Source: Fragum whitleyi (lineage: Eukaryota; Mollusca; Bivalvia; Cardiida; Cardiidae). From it: a stretch of DNA of 64,000 nt. The position numbers and the translations under genes are program-made. This document shows positions 29,301 through 35,624 of this stretch, one piece after another (position 1 is the first letter of the stretch; each line of letters starts with the position of its first letter). The notes under the pieces were generated by a model. The model made no database searches and was not told where the DNA came from. It worked only from the letters and a program-made list of their open reading frames with translations. Where the stretch lies: the NCBI GenBank assembly GCA_948146395.1, contig OX411545.1:19475526-19539525 (forward strand). The letters run 5' to 3'.

Positions 29301-32300
29301 CCCATTGTAGAGGTGGATGAGAATTTTGCTGGTCCCTCATTACACATGGATCTCTATTGGTTGATGAAGGTATAGCACGATTAAAGATATTTAATATTAA
29401 GAGTATTGTAAGTACAAAGAAGGATAATTTGGTGCTTACCTTACATTCATCTTCCTTAATTTTTAGAAAGTTTAACAAAAAAAAAGAGAAGAGAAAAAAA
29501 AAGTTAATACACCTGATGTCAAAAGTATTTATGTAGGGTAATGAACAGATTACACTTAGATACTAAGCAATCAAATTACTGTTATACATAGAATAATCCT
29601 GAACGATAATTTATCTTTAGTGAAAGGAAAATTTCGAACAAAGTATGGTTTTCAACCAATATGTTATCAAATTTAAGGAAGATTGAAGACAAAAATGCAT
29701 TTATAACAGCATTATTTCTAACTAATAAGAAATCAAAATTTGATATTGAAAAAAAACTTAAAAAAAAAAATCATCATAGTTTGGAACAAACCATTTAGAG
29801 TTCTGATATTATTGTTAAAGGTTGCATGTACTTGGGACGATGTGAGGTCATTACGTCAAGACATGGAGAGAAGTACAGCAGAGGGAAAAGTTCATTTTAG
29901 AGGAAAACTACTTCAAGCCATATCAGTACTACAGGTATACAAAGTGAAACAAATTGGGGGGGGGGGGGGGGGGAATAGTGTACATGAATCTTAACCCTTC
30001 TCATGCTGAATAAATTTTGGCTTAAAATTTTCATCAAAATCAATGGGTGAAAAGTGAATGTACCAACTGTAGGTCAATTTTTATTTGAAAAACTAAATCT
30101 ATTGACAATTCTGGTTTGAAAGTGAGAAACAGATGGTGTAGACTAACATCAGCCTGCACATATGTGCAGGCTGATGTTTGTCTATAGCTCCTGCCAAAGC
30201 AGGAATACTCTGGGTTCAGCATGACAAGGGTATTTTGCTTAATCTAAGTTACCAGACATTTTAGTTGGTCAAAGTTGAAAAAAAAGTCACAGAAGAGAAT
30301 TTGAAGTACTTAGAAGTTGAAAAGTAAATGCAGAAAAAAGAGTAGAATACAAATTGGAAAAAAAAAATCTTATGATAAGCAATTTCTCCATTTCCAACAA
30401 TATTTCCAAGTCTATATATCTAAAGGAATGTAATCTTTTGATCTTGATAATGAATTAATGGAGTATATAAAGACAATGATGGAGAAAAAAGTTTTATAAG
30501 TTTTAGTACAAGTTAGTAAATTAAAAAGGGAGTAAATTAACAGGTCTTTGGTTTGATAAATTTACATGTCATTGACTAAATATGCTTTTCTTGACTGAAT
30601 ATTAGTTAACATCATCTTACATATGTTTATTTCAGCATGCCCTTGGCACACATGATCTAGGAAAATTTTACCACAAGCCCATCCGGGATTCAAACGGAAG
30701 TATTGTATTATCAACAGTAAACTTTATAAAAGATCCTAAAGTTTTAGCGTTTGGATCAGGAAAATGGATTCCACTGTCCCGGCTTCATCGTAGACAATCA
30801 GCTCCAATGGGAGAAGTTTTAGACATGCAAGATTGTTTAGTGTCTGCTATAAATGTAAGATATTCTTATTTAATTATCTTTTGTTTTCTCTTCCCATTTA
30901 TTTTCATATTTGTAAAGGGTTAGCAAAAATATTGTTAGTGCCTAAAAACATATATGCACTTACAACAGTTTTGAACTAACCTGTTGAAATCGCTCTATTT
31001 CCATGTTGCCTTTATTTGGAAACACAATTGTTCATTTGTCCCAGATTTTAACCCTTGTCATGCTGAACCCAGACTATTCCTGCTTTGTCAGGAGCTATAG
31101 ACAAACATCATCCTGCATCCTGCAGTCTGATGTTAGTCTACACCACCTGTTTCTCTTTTTCAAACCAGAATTATCAATAGATTTAGTTTTCCAAATAAAA
31201 ATTGACCTTCAGTTGGTACTTTCAATGCTCTTTGCCCATTGATTTTGATGCAAATTTTTAGCCAAAAATATTCAGCATGACAAGGGTTAAGACTGTTTCT
31301 GAAAAAAAAAAAATGACACAATCCATCCATATTTCTTTGTTCTTTTGTAAGGCTTAATTATTTAAACTACAGCTAATGTGAAATTAAGTTAAGAATACAT
31401 TTGATTTAATTTAAATCATCTACTGGTATTTGTATTTCATCAAGTACAACAGGATGAATAGAATTAATTTAAAATCAATAATTTTGATTTCAGGAGATGA
31501 CAATATTTCATCAGACAAGTTCATTATCATTAGAACCCGGATTATATCTGGGATATCTCAAATTACACGCATCAGTGGATCTTATACGGGTGTTGGTGTC
31601 CCAGATGGCCCCTAATGTATTACCCAATGTCAAAGTTAGGGATTGCTCCAATGTTTCACTGTAAGTACATCTTTCTTCTATACTTACCAAGGATTCTCGA
31701 AATATTTCTTCTGTCTCTCTCTCTCTATATATTTGTATTAATAGATTGTTTATGTAGAAAAACATTAATCCGTGCAAAACAAATAAAAGAATCAGTTCAA
31801 AATCATTTTTAGTGCCAAATTGTTTTAAATTGAATTAGATCTTTCCATTAATATTCAGGACTCTTCAATGGTAGTATTGCGATAGGGGAGATAATCAGCC
31901 CAGTTATTATGAATCTGTACAATGATTACATATCCAGGAATACTTATACATATTAGATTTTCTAAAGCTATCTGCTTTGATTGAAAAAAATCTTTGAGTT
32001 ATTCAACTTGTTCAACAGAAGAATTTAATTAAGCTTTATTTCCTTTCAGAGACGAGTGGGAATACCTAAAGTCGTTGTCAGGAAACAACAAAACATCCCA
32101 GGGCTCAACATTTCAGTCAGTATTTTATAAACACCTGGTACAGGCTGCAGATAAACTCTTTAAAAAGCTTGGTAAGTTTATATGGTTAGTTCAATGTTTA
32201 TAAAAAGTAGAATTATGTGTCACATAAGGTACATAAATTGCTGTTTGTCCTTTAAGCATGAAACAAGATGTGTTGGTAGCTTTGACCTTGAATCGATCGC

Positions 32301-35300
32301 AATTTTTGCATGAAACAAGCATTCAACAAGAACACAAATTCAAAGAAATTTTGATTTCTGTCAATTAATTGAGTCCCATTGCTAAGGCACATAAGATTTT
32401 TTAGCAATTTGGATGTCAAAATGTTGTTAAGTTAAACATGAGATTTAAACATACATACATAGACCAACAAACCCAAATAGAAAACTATTATACGTATCCG
32501 TCCACTTTATGACTTATGGAAAAATACTTTAATTTGTTGGGCCAAAGCAAAACTATTGTAAGTGCCTATAGATATATAGGCACTTACAATAACTAGTTGC
32601 ACTGACCCCTCAAAATGGCTTCAAGAAATCTTGTTTATAAGGTACCTAAATATGACATTGATCTTATTTTTGGATCCTTTATTGTAGGTATTCCAGATGA
32701 AATGTCCTTTTCACATCGGTTGTACGATGTGGAGGTGATAGAGTTAAGTCCGCAGGTATCTTTTATCCTTATATTACCGCCAGCTGAAGATTTATGTATC
32801 GTACCTGGTCAGAATGACGAAATAGCTGAGCGAGAAGATTTCATGCTTTTACCAGTTCAAGTATTTGAAATGAGTGAGTACACTTTCTTTGCATATTCCA
32901 TTATAAATTGTAGAAAGTTAGTGGCAACTATTTCAGTTGATAACATGGCTGAAGATAAGTTCTGATTGACTCGTTGAAGTAATAATAAAAATCAATGTAA
33001 AACAAAAAAGTGAGGAGGTAAAACATTGATAAGAAAAGATAGTTATGGTCATGTAGTCATTAGTTTTTTTGTTCGGGCATAATGTTCAACCGCTGTCTGT
33101 CTATCAGTCTCTCTGTCAGCAAAACTTAACAACAAAAAGTAACATTGCTAATTACTTCAAACATTTTTAAGATACAATGCTCATATTTAGTATGATGATA
33201 GATATTGATGGTGAACATCAACAGTTACTAAGGTCAAGGATCATCTGTCAAAGTAAATTTTTAACAAATTGCCATTTTGGGGGCATTCTTGTTTCACAAA
33301 CACATCTTGTTTCTTAATTTGTTTTCAAAAGGATATTTCACGGAGCTCACATACTTTACATACATGGAAAGTTATCTAAGCATATTTCAATGGCTCGGGG
33401 CAAAGTAGTTGTAAATGCCTATAAAAATATAGACAGTTACAACTTCTAGGCACTGGTCTATGAATATGGATTGATTGATATATATACCTTTCACATTAAA
33501 ACAAATATATGAAAAGCTACCTATCTTTTTCAAATACATGAATACATAACCTATCTATCCATCCTTTCAGTCCATATGTGTACATATCAACCCAAATTCA
33601 TCAGTAGATATTCACGTCTTTCATCCTTACTAGAAATGGATACCATACTAGCTCAGCAAAATCAAAGAGAAGTAAGTAAATATTAGAAGATAAATGAGCC
33701 TGTGCTTGACGTTTCCAACAATTTGAAATGTGTATGAGGTGCAAACATTGAGCTGTATAGACATCCATATACTGTAAATATCAAGTTACCTGATGGTCTA
33801 CAGATAGTTTGAGACCCTACCTATCTACTAAATGGGTAGTGAAGAATCTGGTCAGACTGCGGATGCACAGGCTTGTCAGAGTCTTTGCTATGTACATTAT
33901 ATGAAATTGATGGAAATCTCACTCACAGGCTCAAATTGTAACAGTATCTTCAGAAAAATTGTATTGAAGCTTTTACAGTTAGTTCTCATTCAGAAAAATT
34001 GGGCTTTTAGTTCGGCTGTTTTCGGAGAAACCTGAGGTATTGTCATCACCTAAGCATTGTTAATGTTGGTGTTGGTGTTGGCACTGGCATTGTTGTTAGC
34101 ATGGCATTTGTGAGACAAGCTTGAACCTTGGTCAAACTTGAAACTTTGCATGTGTGTTTCAATGCAATAGCTAATTAACCCTTTGCTGTTTAATCCCTGC
34201 TTTCTCGTGCCTGTGATTTTATGATTGAGAAAACATTATGAAAATAGAAAAATTGCTTCTGACAAGCAATTTCTTCTTTTTCCACACTATTTTCTACCCT
34301 ACTGAATGGTTATTTTTCAAATTAAATCAACTTTTAATTTTCGTCTGCAAAACCTTTGAATTTGGACAGGTCCAAAATTTTGTAAAACAGGAAAGGGTTA
34401 AACTTTCAAAAAAGATATATCTAAAAATATTTTTGTAAGAGTCATGTCTCTTTTCTGCAGCCGAGTTTGGCTCCCATGGATGGTGCTCTTATTGTTGTCT
34501 TAAAAGCAGTTTTGGTCATGCTTTTGATGAAACTCATGAATGACTTCAGTGTGGAAATCCTTAACTTGTGAGAATCTTTCTCAACTGATTAGTCTTACAA
34601 ATAAAAACTAAATAATGTTACTAAAAAACCTACCAGTATTTGGGTTCACAGCTTATGTTATGGATGATCCAACATAGTACATGTATTATTAAAAGCAACT
34701 TTTTATAGGAATGTAGCTGAAAGTCAGCACTGTTTTGGAAACAAAATGTTAAAAGGAAGAAATAAAAAAAGTTTTGAATGTTTTCAAAAAATCAACAATT
34801 TCTATTTTCAGGCATTTTCTAAAGAAGAACTAAATGTTGCCAAAGATCGTGTTCATCAATTTATCAAACTTCAAAATGACCTTGATAAAGCCTGGAAGGG
34901 CATGCGATGGATCATGGACATTATTACGTATGCTCGATCGAGAACATTCCGTGGTGGCATTCCAATTGGTTCATTGTTACGATCCAATCAGGACAACTCA
35001 TTATCAACAGACTTCGAGAACAAGAGTAAAATTCTCGACAACAATAATTCGCAAAATTGTGATTCTAGTTCGTGTGATTCTAATGAGATTAGTGTTGGTA
35101 AAGACAACCGCAAAATTGCCAAGTTTTACGACCCAACGGAGGATATGTCTCAAGATAATAACCATGACGATGGTCATGTGACCTCAAAAAGTGAATCGGG
35201 GGAACCTAGTCAAAGTGAAAATCATTCAGGGATTTTGCGTGTGTATGCTGCGTATGAAACAGGACTTGCAAAAGGAACGAGTGTGAAGTTACATGTGACT

Positions 35301-35570
35301 CCTAAAACAACTGCAAGAGAAGTGATTAATCTAGTTGTGCAAAATTTAAATCAAGCAGTGATAAATAAGGGGAAAACGGGGCCAGTATATGATGTCGAGC
35401 ATTTTAGCGAGTTTTGTTTAGTTGCTGTGATCGGTGCAAGGGAGAGAATTATGAGAGATGATTATCACCCTTTACAACTACAGAATCCATGGACGAAAGG
35501 ACGGTTGTATGTGAGAATGCGGAACAATCTTTTAGCAGCTATACAACAAGGGCAGGCAACTGCAGTTTGA
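5216..35570 (+). CDS. ankfn1: ANKFN1 / Wide-awake orthologue, 19 coding exons, 1,039 aa
   Basis: Hand-chained coding exons: 5216-5301, 6639-6716, 11057-11214, 12632-12724, 21016-21094, 23195-23298, 23576-23785, 24506-24619, 25002-25190, 27711-27824, 28536-28626, 29234-29369, 29821-29934, 30636-30854, 31494-31660, 32050-32171, 32688-32873, 33571-33671, 34812-35570. All have AG/GT borders, phases agree at every junction, and the total is 3,120 nt including TGA. Domains: two ankyrin repeats (about 139-198), fibronectin type III (about 272-368, with VEWS and YYIRVAAMNMKG), a basic linker (VRKKKGFKNLF), the family-specific middle region (about 440-830, with GLYLGYLKL and WKGMRWIMD), and a Ras-associating domain (about 928-1024, from ILRVYAAYE to GRLYVRMRNN). 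From family knowledge, fly WAKE regulates sleep onset and neuronal excitability, and mouse Ankfn1 (nmf9) affects vestibular and circadian behaviour; it is a scaffold, not an enzyme. The N-terminal exons are the least conserved, and a non-coding or alternative first exon upstream is likely. Confidence 0.93.
6639..6716 (+). CDS. ankfn1: ankfn1 coding exon 2
   Basis: Good acceptor (TTTGTTTTTCAG) and donor (TG/GTAAGA), phase 2 to phase 2. Encodes an Arg/Ser-rich stretch including SLNSRQRSISLD-like sequence, a plausible phosphorylation-prone linker before the ankyrin repeats. Confidence 0.85.
6944..7135. repeat. Palindromic MITE family I, ankfn1 intron 2
   Basis: GTAGATGTAAGAGGGGGTAG opposite TACTCCCTCTATCTGTAG, inner AACCCTATGTTGTGG stem. 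Confidence 0.55.
7825..7895. repeat. Short hairpin MITE (family C), ankfn1 intron 2
   Basis: Palindrome GTTCAGTGCAAAACAGTTG / CAATTATATCTGTTTTGCC around TGCCTATATTTACATAGGCA. Confidence 0.6.
8057..8632 (+). mobile_element. Pearl-like element (poly-C/CA, TGTC repeats), ankfn1 intron 2
   Basis: Begins CACCCCCCCC and CACACACA, then GTCTGTCTGTCC microsatellite, then about three core repeats of 147 bases (GGACTCTAACTCAAG at about 8180, 8327, 8475), closing GTGGGGGGTATTAATCGGC. The open frames here are repeat products. Confidence 0.6.
9424..9576. repeat. Palindromic MITE family D (GTAGTGGACCC ends), ankfn1 intron 2
   Basis: GTTATAGTTCCGCAACATTCC opposite ATTGCGGGACTATTACGGG, inner palindrome AGAGGTTCCCTAATGA / TCATTAGGAAACCTTGG. 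Confidence 0.6.
10259..10328. repeat. Short hairpin MITE (family C), ankfn1 intron 2
   Basis: GGCTCAGCATGAAAGGGTTG with CTACCTATAAACTTATAGGCAG-type stem and TTTTTCACTTAGC close. Confidence 0.5.
10432..10530 (-). repeat. MITE family A fragment, ankfn1 intron 2
   Basis: CTTGTCATGCTTAA, AATATTCCTGCC and the GCACATATGTGC palindrome with flanking GATC/GTCTA arms. The rest is missing. Confidence 0.55.
11057..11214 (+). CDS. ankfn1: ankfn1 coding exon 3
   Basis: Acceptor TTCTTCTTCCAG, donor TTG/GTAAAC, phase 2 in and phase 1 out. Encodes residues about 55-107, polar and basic, ending in a proline-rich stretch (YPSPGRPPKTPLG). Confidence 0.88.
11477..11632 (+). mobile_element. tRNA-derived SINE family 2, ankfn1 intron 3
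   Basis: Head resembles a tRNA-Asp: TAGCGCAGTTGGTAAGC (A box), anticodon loop TTGTCAA inside a TTAGA/TCTAG stem, GAGGTTCCAACCC (B box). The body CTCCAACTATTTGTCTCC and GTAGACCTATGTGGGATAGC recurs at 20265-20372. Confidence 0.65.
11700..11923. repeat. MITE family B, diverged copy, ankfn1 intron 3
   Basis: Central hairpin GTAGAAATTGCTTGG / CAAGCAATTTCTTCATG and right end GGGAAAGAGTTAA. The left end is unclear. The open frame over it is not a gene. Confidence 0.5.
12632..12724 (+). CDS. ankfn1: ankfn1 coding exon 4 (head of a tandem duplication)
   Basis: Acceptor TTTTTTTACAG, donor TTAG/GTAAGA, phase 1 to phase 1. Encodes a Ser/Thr-rich segment and then GKFDRKRISKEYKTYDIL just before the ankyrin repeats. 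Its 3' 54 nt and the donor are repeated three more times in the intron immediately downstream (see the repeat entry). Confidence 0.88.
   Translation, partial: PPSAVLTQMVHLQENLIEKGSVKNTKLTIY
12664..12946 (+). repeat. ankfn1: Four tandem 71-bp copies of the 3' half of ankfn1 exon 4
   Basis: The exon-like block GAAAATTTGATAG...TTAG starts at 12671, 12742, 12813 and 12884, a regular 71-base period. Copy 1 is the end of exon 4. Copies 2 and 3 keep a CTCCAG acceptor and a TTAG/GTAAGA donor, so each is a 54-nt (18 codon) phase-preserving cassette. Copy 4 has lost the acceptor (CCGG) and has a weaker donor (GTATGA). The gap between copies is only 17 nt, too short to be a spliced intron, so copies could only replace one another or be skipped. 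Confidence 0.9.
13302..14936. mobile_element. Mutator-like non-autonomous element 1, 9-bp TSD, arrayed TIRs
   Basis: Flanked by the same 9 bases, GGCATGGTC, at 13293-13301 and 14937-14945. The terminal inverted repeats (13302-13415 and 14829-14936) are made of repeated GGACAAAAGCCCACT units on the left and AGTGGGCTTTTGTCC on the right. A 9-bp duplication is typical of Mutator-like elements (family knowledge). No transposase. A pearl-like repeat (13808-14550) is nested inside. Lies in ankfn1 intron 4. Confidence 0.8.
13808..14550 (+). mobile_element. Pearl-like element (GCTCCACTGGC family), nested in the Mutator-like element
   Basis: TTAGCTCCACTGGC, GTCATGGCGTTGTGTCCGTC, then diverged core repeats (CAACCAAATTTCACTGGAAT, GATCCTTGGGTGACCC) of about 150 bases. 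The 3' end is not clear. Confidence 0.6.
15058..15118. repeat. Short hairpin MITE (family C), ankfn1 intron 4
   Basis: GGCTTAGCGTGAAACAGTT opposite ACTGTTTGGCACTAAGCC. Confidence 0.5.
15473..15735. repeat. Palindromic MITE family G (CCCAGATGGTCCC ends), ankfn1 intron 4
   Basis: Left CACCTGTCATGCAAAAAGTG and right CCCAGATGGTCCCTTTTGTG then GACAGGTCAC; inner AGTCTATGCAGTCCGCGCAG. A fused end of MITE family A follows to about 15800. Confidence 0.5.
15964..17419. mobile_element. Mutator-like non-autonomous element 2, 9-bp TSD, arrayed TIRs
   Basis: Flanked by GAATATTTC at 15955-15963 and 17420-17428, a perfect 9-bp duplication. The TIRs (15964-16115 and 17283-17419) hold several copies of a 33-base unit containing GGACAAAACCCCAC. 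The outer end GGTATACGGACAAAACCCC matches the end of element 1 (GGGGTACGGACAAAAGCCC). Open frames over the arrays read VGFCPLSKM-type repeats but are products of the array, not genes. Same intron as element 1. Confidence 0.82.
17595..17660. repeat. Hairpin, ankfn1 intron 4
   Basis: CATTCTAAAACCTAGTAACT and AGTTACAAGGTTTTAGAATG around ACAGCCTAACTAAAGCTGT. Weaker relatives at 2886-2945, 37535-37590 and 38995-39085 share GTAACTACAGCTT. Confidence 0.6.
17935..18163 (+). mobile_element. MITE family B (AACCCTTT ends), ankfn1 intron 4
   Basis: TTAA at 17935-17938, right flank decayed to TTGA. Ends CCCTTTACTGTTTAATCCC and AACGGGAAAGGG. Central hairpin GAAGAAATTGCTTC / AAGCAATTTCTTCTT. Confidence 0.7.
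19768..19965. repeat. Palindromic MITE family I, ankfn1 intron 4
   Basis: CTACAGATAGATGGGGTATTT opposite CCCCCCTCTTATCTGTACC, inner AACCCTATGTTGTTGG / CCCACAACATAAGG. Confidence 0.65.
20265..20372 (-). repeat. SINE family 2 fragment, reverse, ankfn1 intron 4
   Basis: CTATCCCACATAGGTCTAC and GTAGACAAATAGTTGGA are the reverse complement of the body of 11477-11632. Confidence 0.6.
20641..20870. mobile_element. MITE family B, diverged copy, ankfn1 intron 4
   Basis: TTAACCCATC at the left and AAGGGGTTAA at the right. Hairpin GGACAATGAAGAAATTGC / TTTCTTCATTGTCC in the centre. Confidence 0.6.
21016..21094 (+). CDS. ankfn1: ankfn1 coding exon 5, first ankyrin repeat
   Basis: Acceptor TTTCTATTTTTAG, donor AACAG/GTGAGA, phase 1 in and phase 2 out. 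Encodes ALFDAVEHQDLDVVKEIL and the following loop, a typical ankyrin helix pair. Confidence 0.95.
21155..21255. repeat. Hairpin next to exon 5, ankfn1 intron 5
   Basis: AATGGTGCAAACTTTTTGCC / AACAGTTTGCACCATTTTT with CCCGCTTTGCATGC / GCATGCAAAGCAGGG inner stem, starting 61 bases after exon 5. A relative lies at 18830-18895. Confidence 0.6.
21404..21775 (+). repeat. Palindromic element family E, ankfn1 intron 5
   Basis: GAGAAATAACGGTAGATTATC then GTGACGTCA and a palindrome AACAACAAAAGCTATATTTT / AAAATACAGCTTTTATTGATC, ending in GATCTTACACTGAAAC. Confidence 0.6.
22607..22790 (+). repeat. Intronic repeat, forward arm, ankfn1 intron 5
   Basis: AGTATTTCCCCTAATAAAAGC to CTCAAATTAAAGGG. Reverse complement of 24294-24464 for about 180 bases with moderate divergence. 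Confidence 0.75.
22798..23046. repeat. Palindromic MITE (GGGCCTGTTTTACTA ends), ankfn1 intron 5
   Basis: Ends AGGGCCTGTTTTACTAAAC and GTTTAGTAAAATGGGCCCCTG, inner ATTCTGCC / GGCAGAAT stem. A relative lies at 36908-37165. Confidence 0.6.
23195..23298 (+). CDS. ankfn1: ankfn1 coding exon 6, second ankyrin repeat
   Basis: Acceptor TGTTTTTTTAG, donor TCT/GTAAGT, phase 2 in and phase 1 out. Encodes the canonical ankyrin core TPLDVAIMTNNIPMAKMLL followed by AHGARESP, the most recognisable ANKFN1 signature here. Lies between inverted intronic repeats (22607-22790 and 24294-24464). Confidence 0.96.
23576..23785 (+). CDS. ankfn1: ankfn1 coding exon 7, helical linker
   Basis: Acceptor CTTATGTTACAG, donor GCTC/GTAAGT, phase 1 to phase 1. 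Encodes a charged helical segment (ARLDNLVSEAERRVVDL, then HWEFRHKLLKRMKAGYDHA) joining the ankyrin repeats to the fibronectin domain. Confidence 0.95.
24294..24464 (-). repeat. Intronic repeat, reverse arm, ankfn1 intron 7
   Basis: GGCCAATTTCCCTTTAACTTG to AGGGGAAATACTGT. Pairs with 22607-22790 across exons 6 and 7. Confidence 0.75.
24506..24619 (+). CDS. ankfn1: ankfn1 coding exon 8, fibronectin III first half
   Basis: Acceptor ATATTTGTCAG, donor AAAG/GTAGGT, phase 1 to phase 1. Begins with the classic FN3 entry PDPPTNISL and ends in strand C (VVTKYK), splitting the domain at its usual place before VEW. Confidence 0.95.
25002..25190 (+). CDS. ankfn1: ankfn1 coding exon 9, fibronectin III second half
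   Basis: Acceptor TTCTATTTCAG, donor TCTA/GTAAGA, phase 1 to phase 1. Contains VEWSKEENFS, LEVEVKNLTKGTPYYIRV and AAMNMKGFSPF, the FN3 core tryptophan and tyrosine strands. Confidence 0.96.
25222..25470. repeat. Diverged GGTCGCTTAA-type hairpin element, ankfn1 intron 9
   Basis: Shares the inner palindrome CAAACCCATTAGAATTGT / GACGATTCTAATGGGCTC with 62340-62395 and a decayed GTTGCTTAATAC end. Begins about 30 bases after exon 9. Confidence 0.45.
26135..26356 (+). mobile_element. MITE family A, ankfn1 intron 9
   Basis: Ends CCCTTGTCATG and GCATGACAAGGG, TTGA/TTAA flanks, inner GCACATATGTGC palindrome. One flank base is mutated. Confidence 0.75.
26487..27568 (+). mobile_element. Pearl-like element (GCTCCACTGGC family), full length, ankfn1 intron 9
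   Basis: Subterminal inverted repeat AGCTCCACTGGC / GCCAGTGGAGC. GTGCGTCC microsatellite at 26540-26575. About five core repeats of 155 bases (CTCCTCC...ATGAAACTT...ATGTTCCTTGGG at about 26590, 26745, 26902, 27054, 27211). 3' hairpin AGGCCCTCTTGGGCCT then CTTGTT. The architecture matches bivalve 'pearl' elements / Helentron-associated elements (family knowledge). Confidence 0.7.
27711..27824 (+). CDS. ankfn1: ankfn1 coding exon 10
   Basis: Acceptor TTATGTTTCAG, donor AAAG/GTAAAA, phase 1 to phase 1. Starts SWRDLDQ and continues with a predicted helix (KLKILEELFTQVKSL), the segment that follows the FN3 domain in ANKFN1 proteins. Confidence 0.94.
27866..27990. repeat. Family E palindrome, short form, ankfn1 intron 10
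   Basis: TAAGATCAATTGATATTTC and AACAACAAAAGCTGAATTTTC opposite the reverse-facing arm ending TTAATCAATCAATTG. Confidence 0.5.
28141..28208. repeat. Short hairpin MITE (family C), ankfn1 intron 10
   Basis: GGCTCAGTGCAAAACAGTTG, stem ACTGCCTATATG / TATAGGCAGT, close TTGTTTCGTGCTTAGCC. Nearly perfect 68-base palindrome. Confidence 0.65.
28536..28626 (+). CDS. ankfn1: ankfn1 coding exon 11, basic linker
   Basis: Acceptor CTAACTTTCAG, donor AACG/GTAAGT, phase 1 in and phase 2 out. Encodes SSPVRKKKGFKNLFSSAPKF, a strongly basic and aromatic patch that might contact membrane or carry a nuclear signal (inference). Confidence 0.93.
28908..29181. repeat. GGTCGCTTAA hairpin element, ankfn1 intron 11
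   Basis: ACAGTAAAACTTAAGCGACC at the left and GGTCACTTAATAGATGTGGTC ... TTGACTGTA at the right, with an internal palindrome around AATCCTATG. Ends 53 bases before exon 12. Confidence 0.6.
29234..29369 (+). CDS. ankfn1: ankfn1 coding exon 12
   Basis: Acceptor CTGGTTACAG, donor ATGAAG/GTATAG, phase 2 in and phase 0 out. Encodes RGVYLACYFRFEDKVLVT and SLHMDLYWLMK, family-specific middle region. Confidence 0.94.
29821..29934 (+). CDS. ankfn1: ankfn1 coding exon 13
   Basis: Acceptor TATTGTTAAAG, donor CTACAG/GTATAC, phase 0 to phase 0. Encodes VACTWDDVRSLRQDMER and FRGKLLQAISVLQ. An 18-base G run (29956-29973) begins 22 bases after the exon. Confidence 0.93.
29956..29973 (+). repeat. Homopolymer G run (18), ankfn1 intron 13
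   Basis: Uninterrupted Gs 22 bases after exon 13; length in the true genome is uncertain because such runs are error-prone. Confidence 0.9.
29991..30230 (+). mobile_element. MITE family A, ankfn1 intron 13
   Basis: Left end TTAACCCTTCTCATGCTGAA, right end TTCAGCATGACAAGGG with the right TTAA lost. Close to copy 3875-4112 over its length. Faces copy 31048-31290 across exon 14. Confidence 0.78.
30636..30854 (+). CDS. ankfn1: ankfn1 coding exon 14
   Basis: Acceptor TTTATTTCAG, donor ATAAAT/GTAAGA, phase 0 to phase 0 (73 codons). Encodes HALGTHDLGKFYHKPIRD and KWIPLSRLHRRQSAP. Flanked in its introns by two opposite-facing copies of one MITE family (29991-30230 and 31048-31290). Confidence 0.95.
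31048..31290 (-). mobile_element. MITE family A, ankfn1 intron 14, opposite orientation
   Basis: TTAA on both sides (31048-31051 and 31287-31290). The internal sequence is the reverse complement of the other copies (ACCCAGACTATTCCTGCTTT near the left end). Confidence 0.8.
31494..31660 (+). CDS. ankfn1: ankfn1 coding exon 15
   Basis: Acceptor TTTGATTTCAG, donor TCACT/GTAAGT, phase 0 in and phase 2 out. Encodes MTIFHQTSS and LEPGLYLGYLKLHASVD, among the best conserved ANKFN1/WAKE segments. Confidence 0.96.
32050..32171 (+). CDS. ankfn1: ankfn1 coding exon 16
   Basis: Acceptor ATTTCCTTTCAG, donor CTTG/GTAAGT, phase 2 in and phase 1 out. Encodes DEWEYLKSLSG and FYKHLVQAADKLFKKL, a helical part of the middle region. 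Confidence 0.95.
32538..32610. repeat. Short hairpin MITE (family C), ankfn1 intron 16
   Basis: TTGTAAGTGCCTATAGATAT / ATATAGGCACTTACAA, a 17-bp perfect core stem. Begins 78 bases before exon 17. Confidence 0.65.
32688..32873 (+). CDS. ankfn1: ankfn1 coding exon 17
   Basis: Acceptor TTATTGTAG, donor ATGA/GTGAGT, phase 1 to phase 1. Encodes HRLYDVEVIELSPQVSFIL, LPPAED and PGQND followed by LLPVQVFEM, the expected order for ANKFN1. Confidence 0.95.
33392..33458. repeat. Short hairpin MITE (family C), ankfn1 intron 17
   Basis: GTTGTAAATGCCTATA / TATAGACAGTTACAAC with GGCTCGGGGC at the left end. Confidence 0.55.
33571..33671 (+). CDS. ankfn1: ankfn1 coding exon 18
   Basis: Acceptor ATCCTTTCAG, donor AGAGAA/GTAAGT, phase 1 in and phase 0 out. 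Encodes HMCTYQPKFISRYSRLSS and LLEMDTILAQQNQRE. Confidence 0.95.
33690..33905. repeat. MITE-like repeat family H, ankfn1 intron 18
   Basis: GTGCTTGACGTTTCCAACAAT, CTACCTATCTACTAAATGG, GGTCAGACTGCGGATGCACA. Shared with 53990-54245 and 56140-56370. Confidence 0.5.
34175..34401 (+). mobile_element. MITE family B, ankfn1 intron 18
   Basis: TTAA on both sides, ends CCCTTTGCTGTTTAATCCC and CAGGAAAGGG, same central hairpin; nearly identical to 17935-18163, so both are young. Confidence 0.75.
34812..35570 (+). CDS. ankfn1: ankfn1 last coding exon, RA domain and stop
   Basis: Acceptor TTTCTATTTTCAG, phase 0 in, ends TGA at 35568-35570; 252 codons. Opens with a helix (EELNVAKDRVHQF) and WKGMRWIMDIITYARS. 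A low-complexity Asn/Ser/Asp-rich spacer follows. It closes with the Ras-associating fold: ILRVYAAYETGL, SVKLHVTPKTTAREVI, LVAVIGARERIM, RLYVRM. The spacer is probably disordered and carries many Ser/Asp sites. Confidence 0.96.
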   Translation, partial: AFSKEELNVAKDRVHQFIKLQNDLDKAWKGMRWIMDIITYARSRTFRGGIPIGSLLRSNQDNSLSTDFENKSKILDNNNSQNCDSSSCDSNEISVGKDNRKIAKFYDPTEDMSQDNNHDDGHVTSKSESGEPSQSENHSGILRVYAAYETGLAKGTSVKLHVTPKTTAREVINLVVQNLNQAVINKGKTGPVYDVEHFSEFCLVAVIGARERIMRDDYHPLQLQNPWTKGRLYVRMRNNLLAAIQQGQATAV

Positions 35571-35624
35571 ATATTAAAATATTAAAGTGCTTTGATTTAA
35601 GCTAATTGATCTGAAATAGTTATT

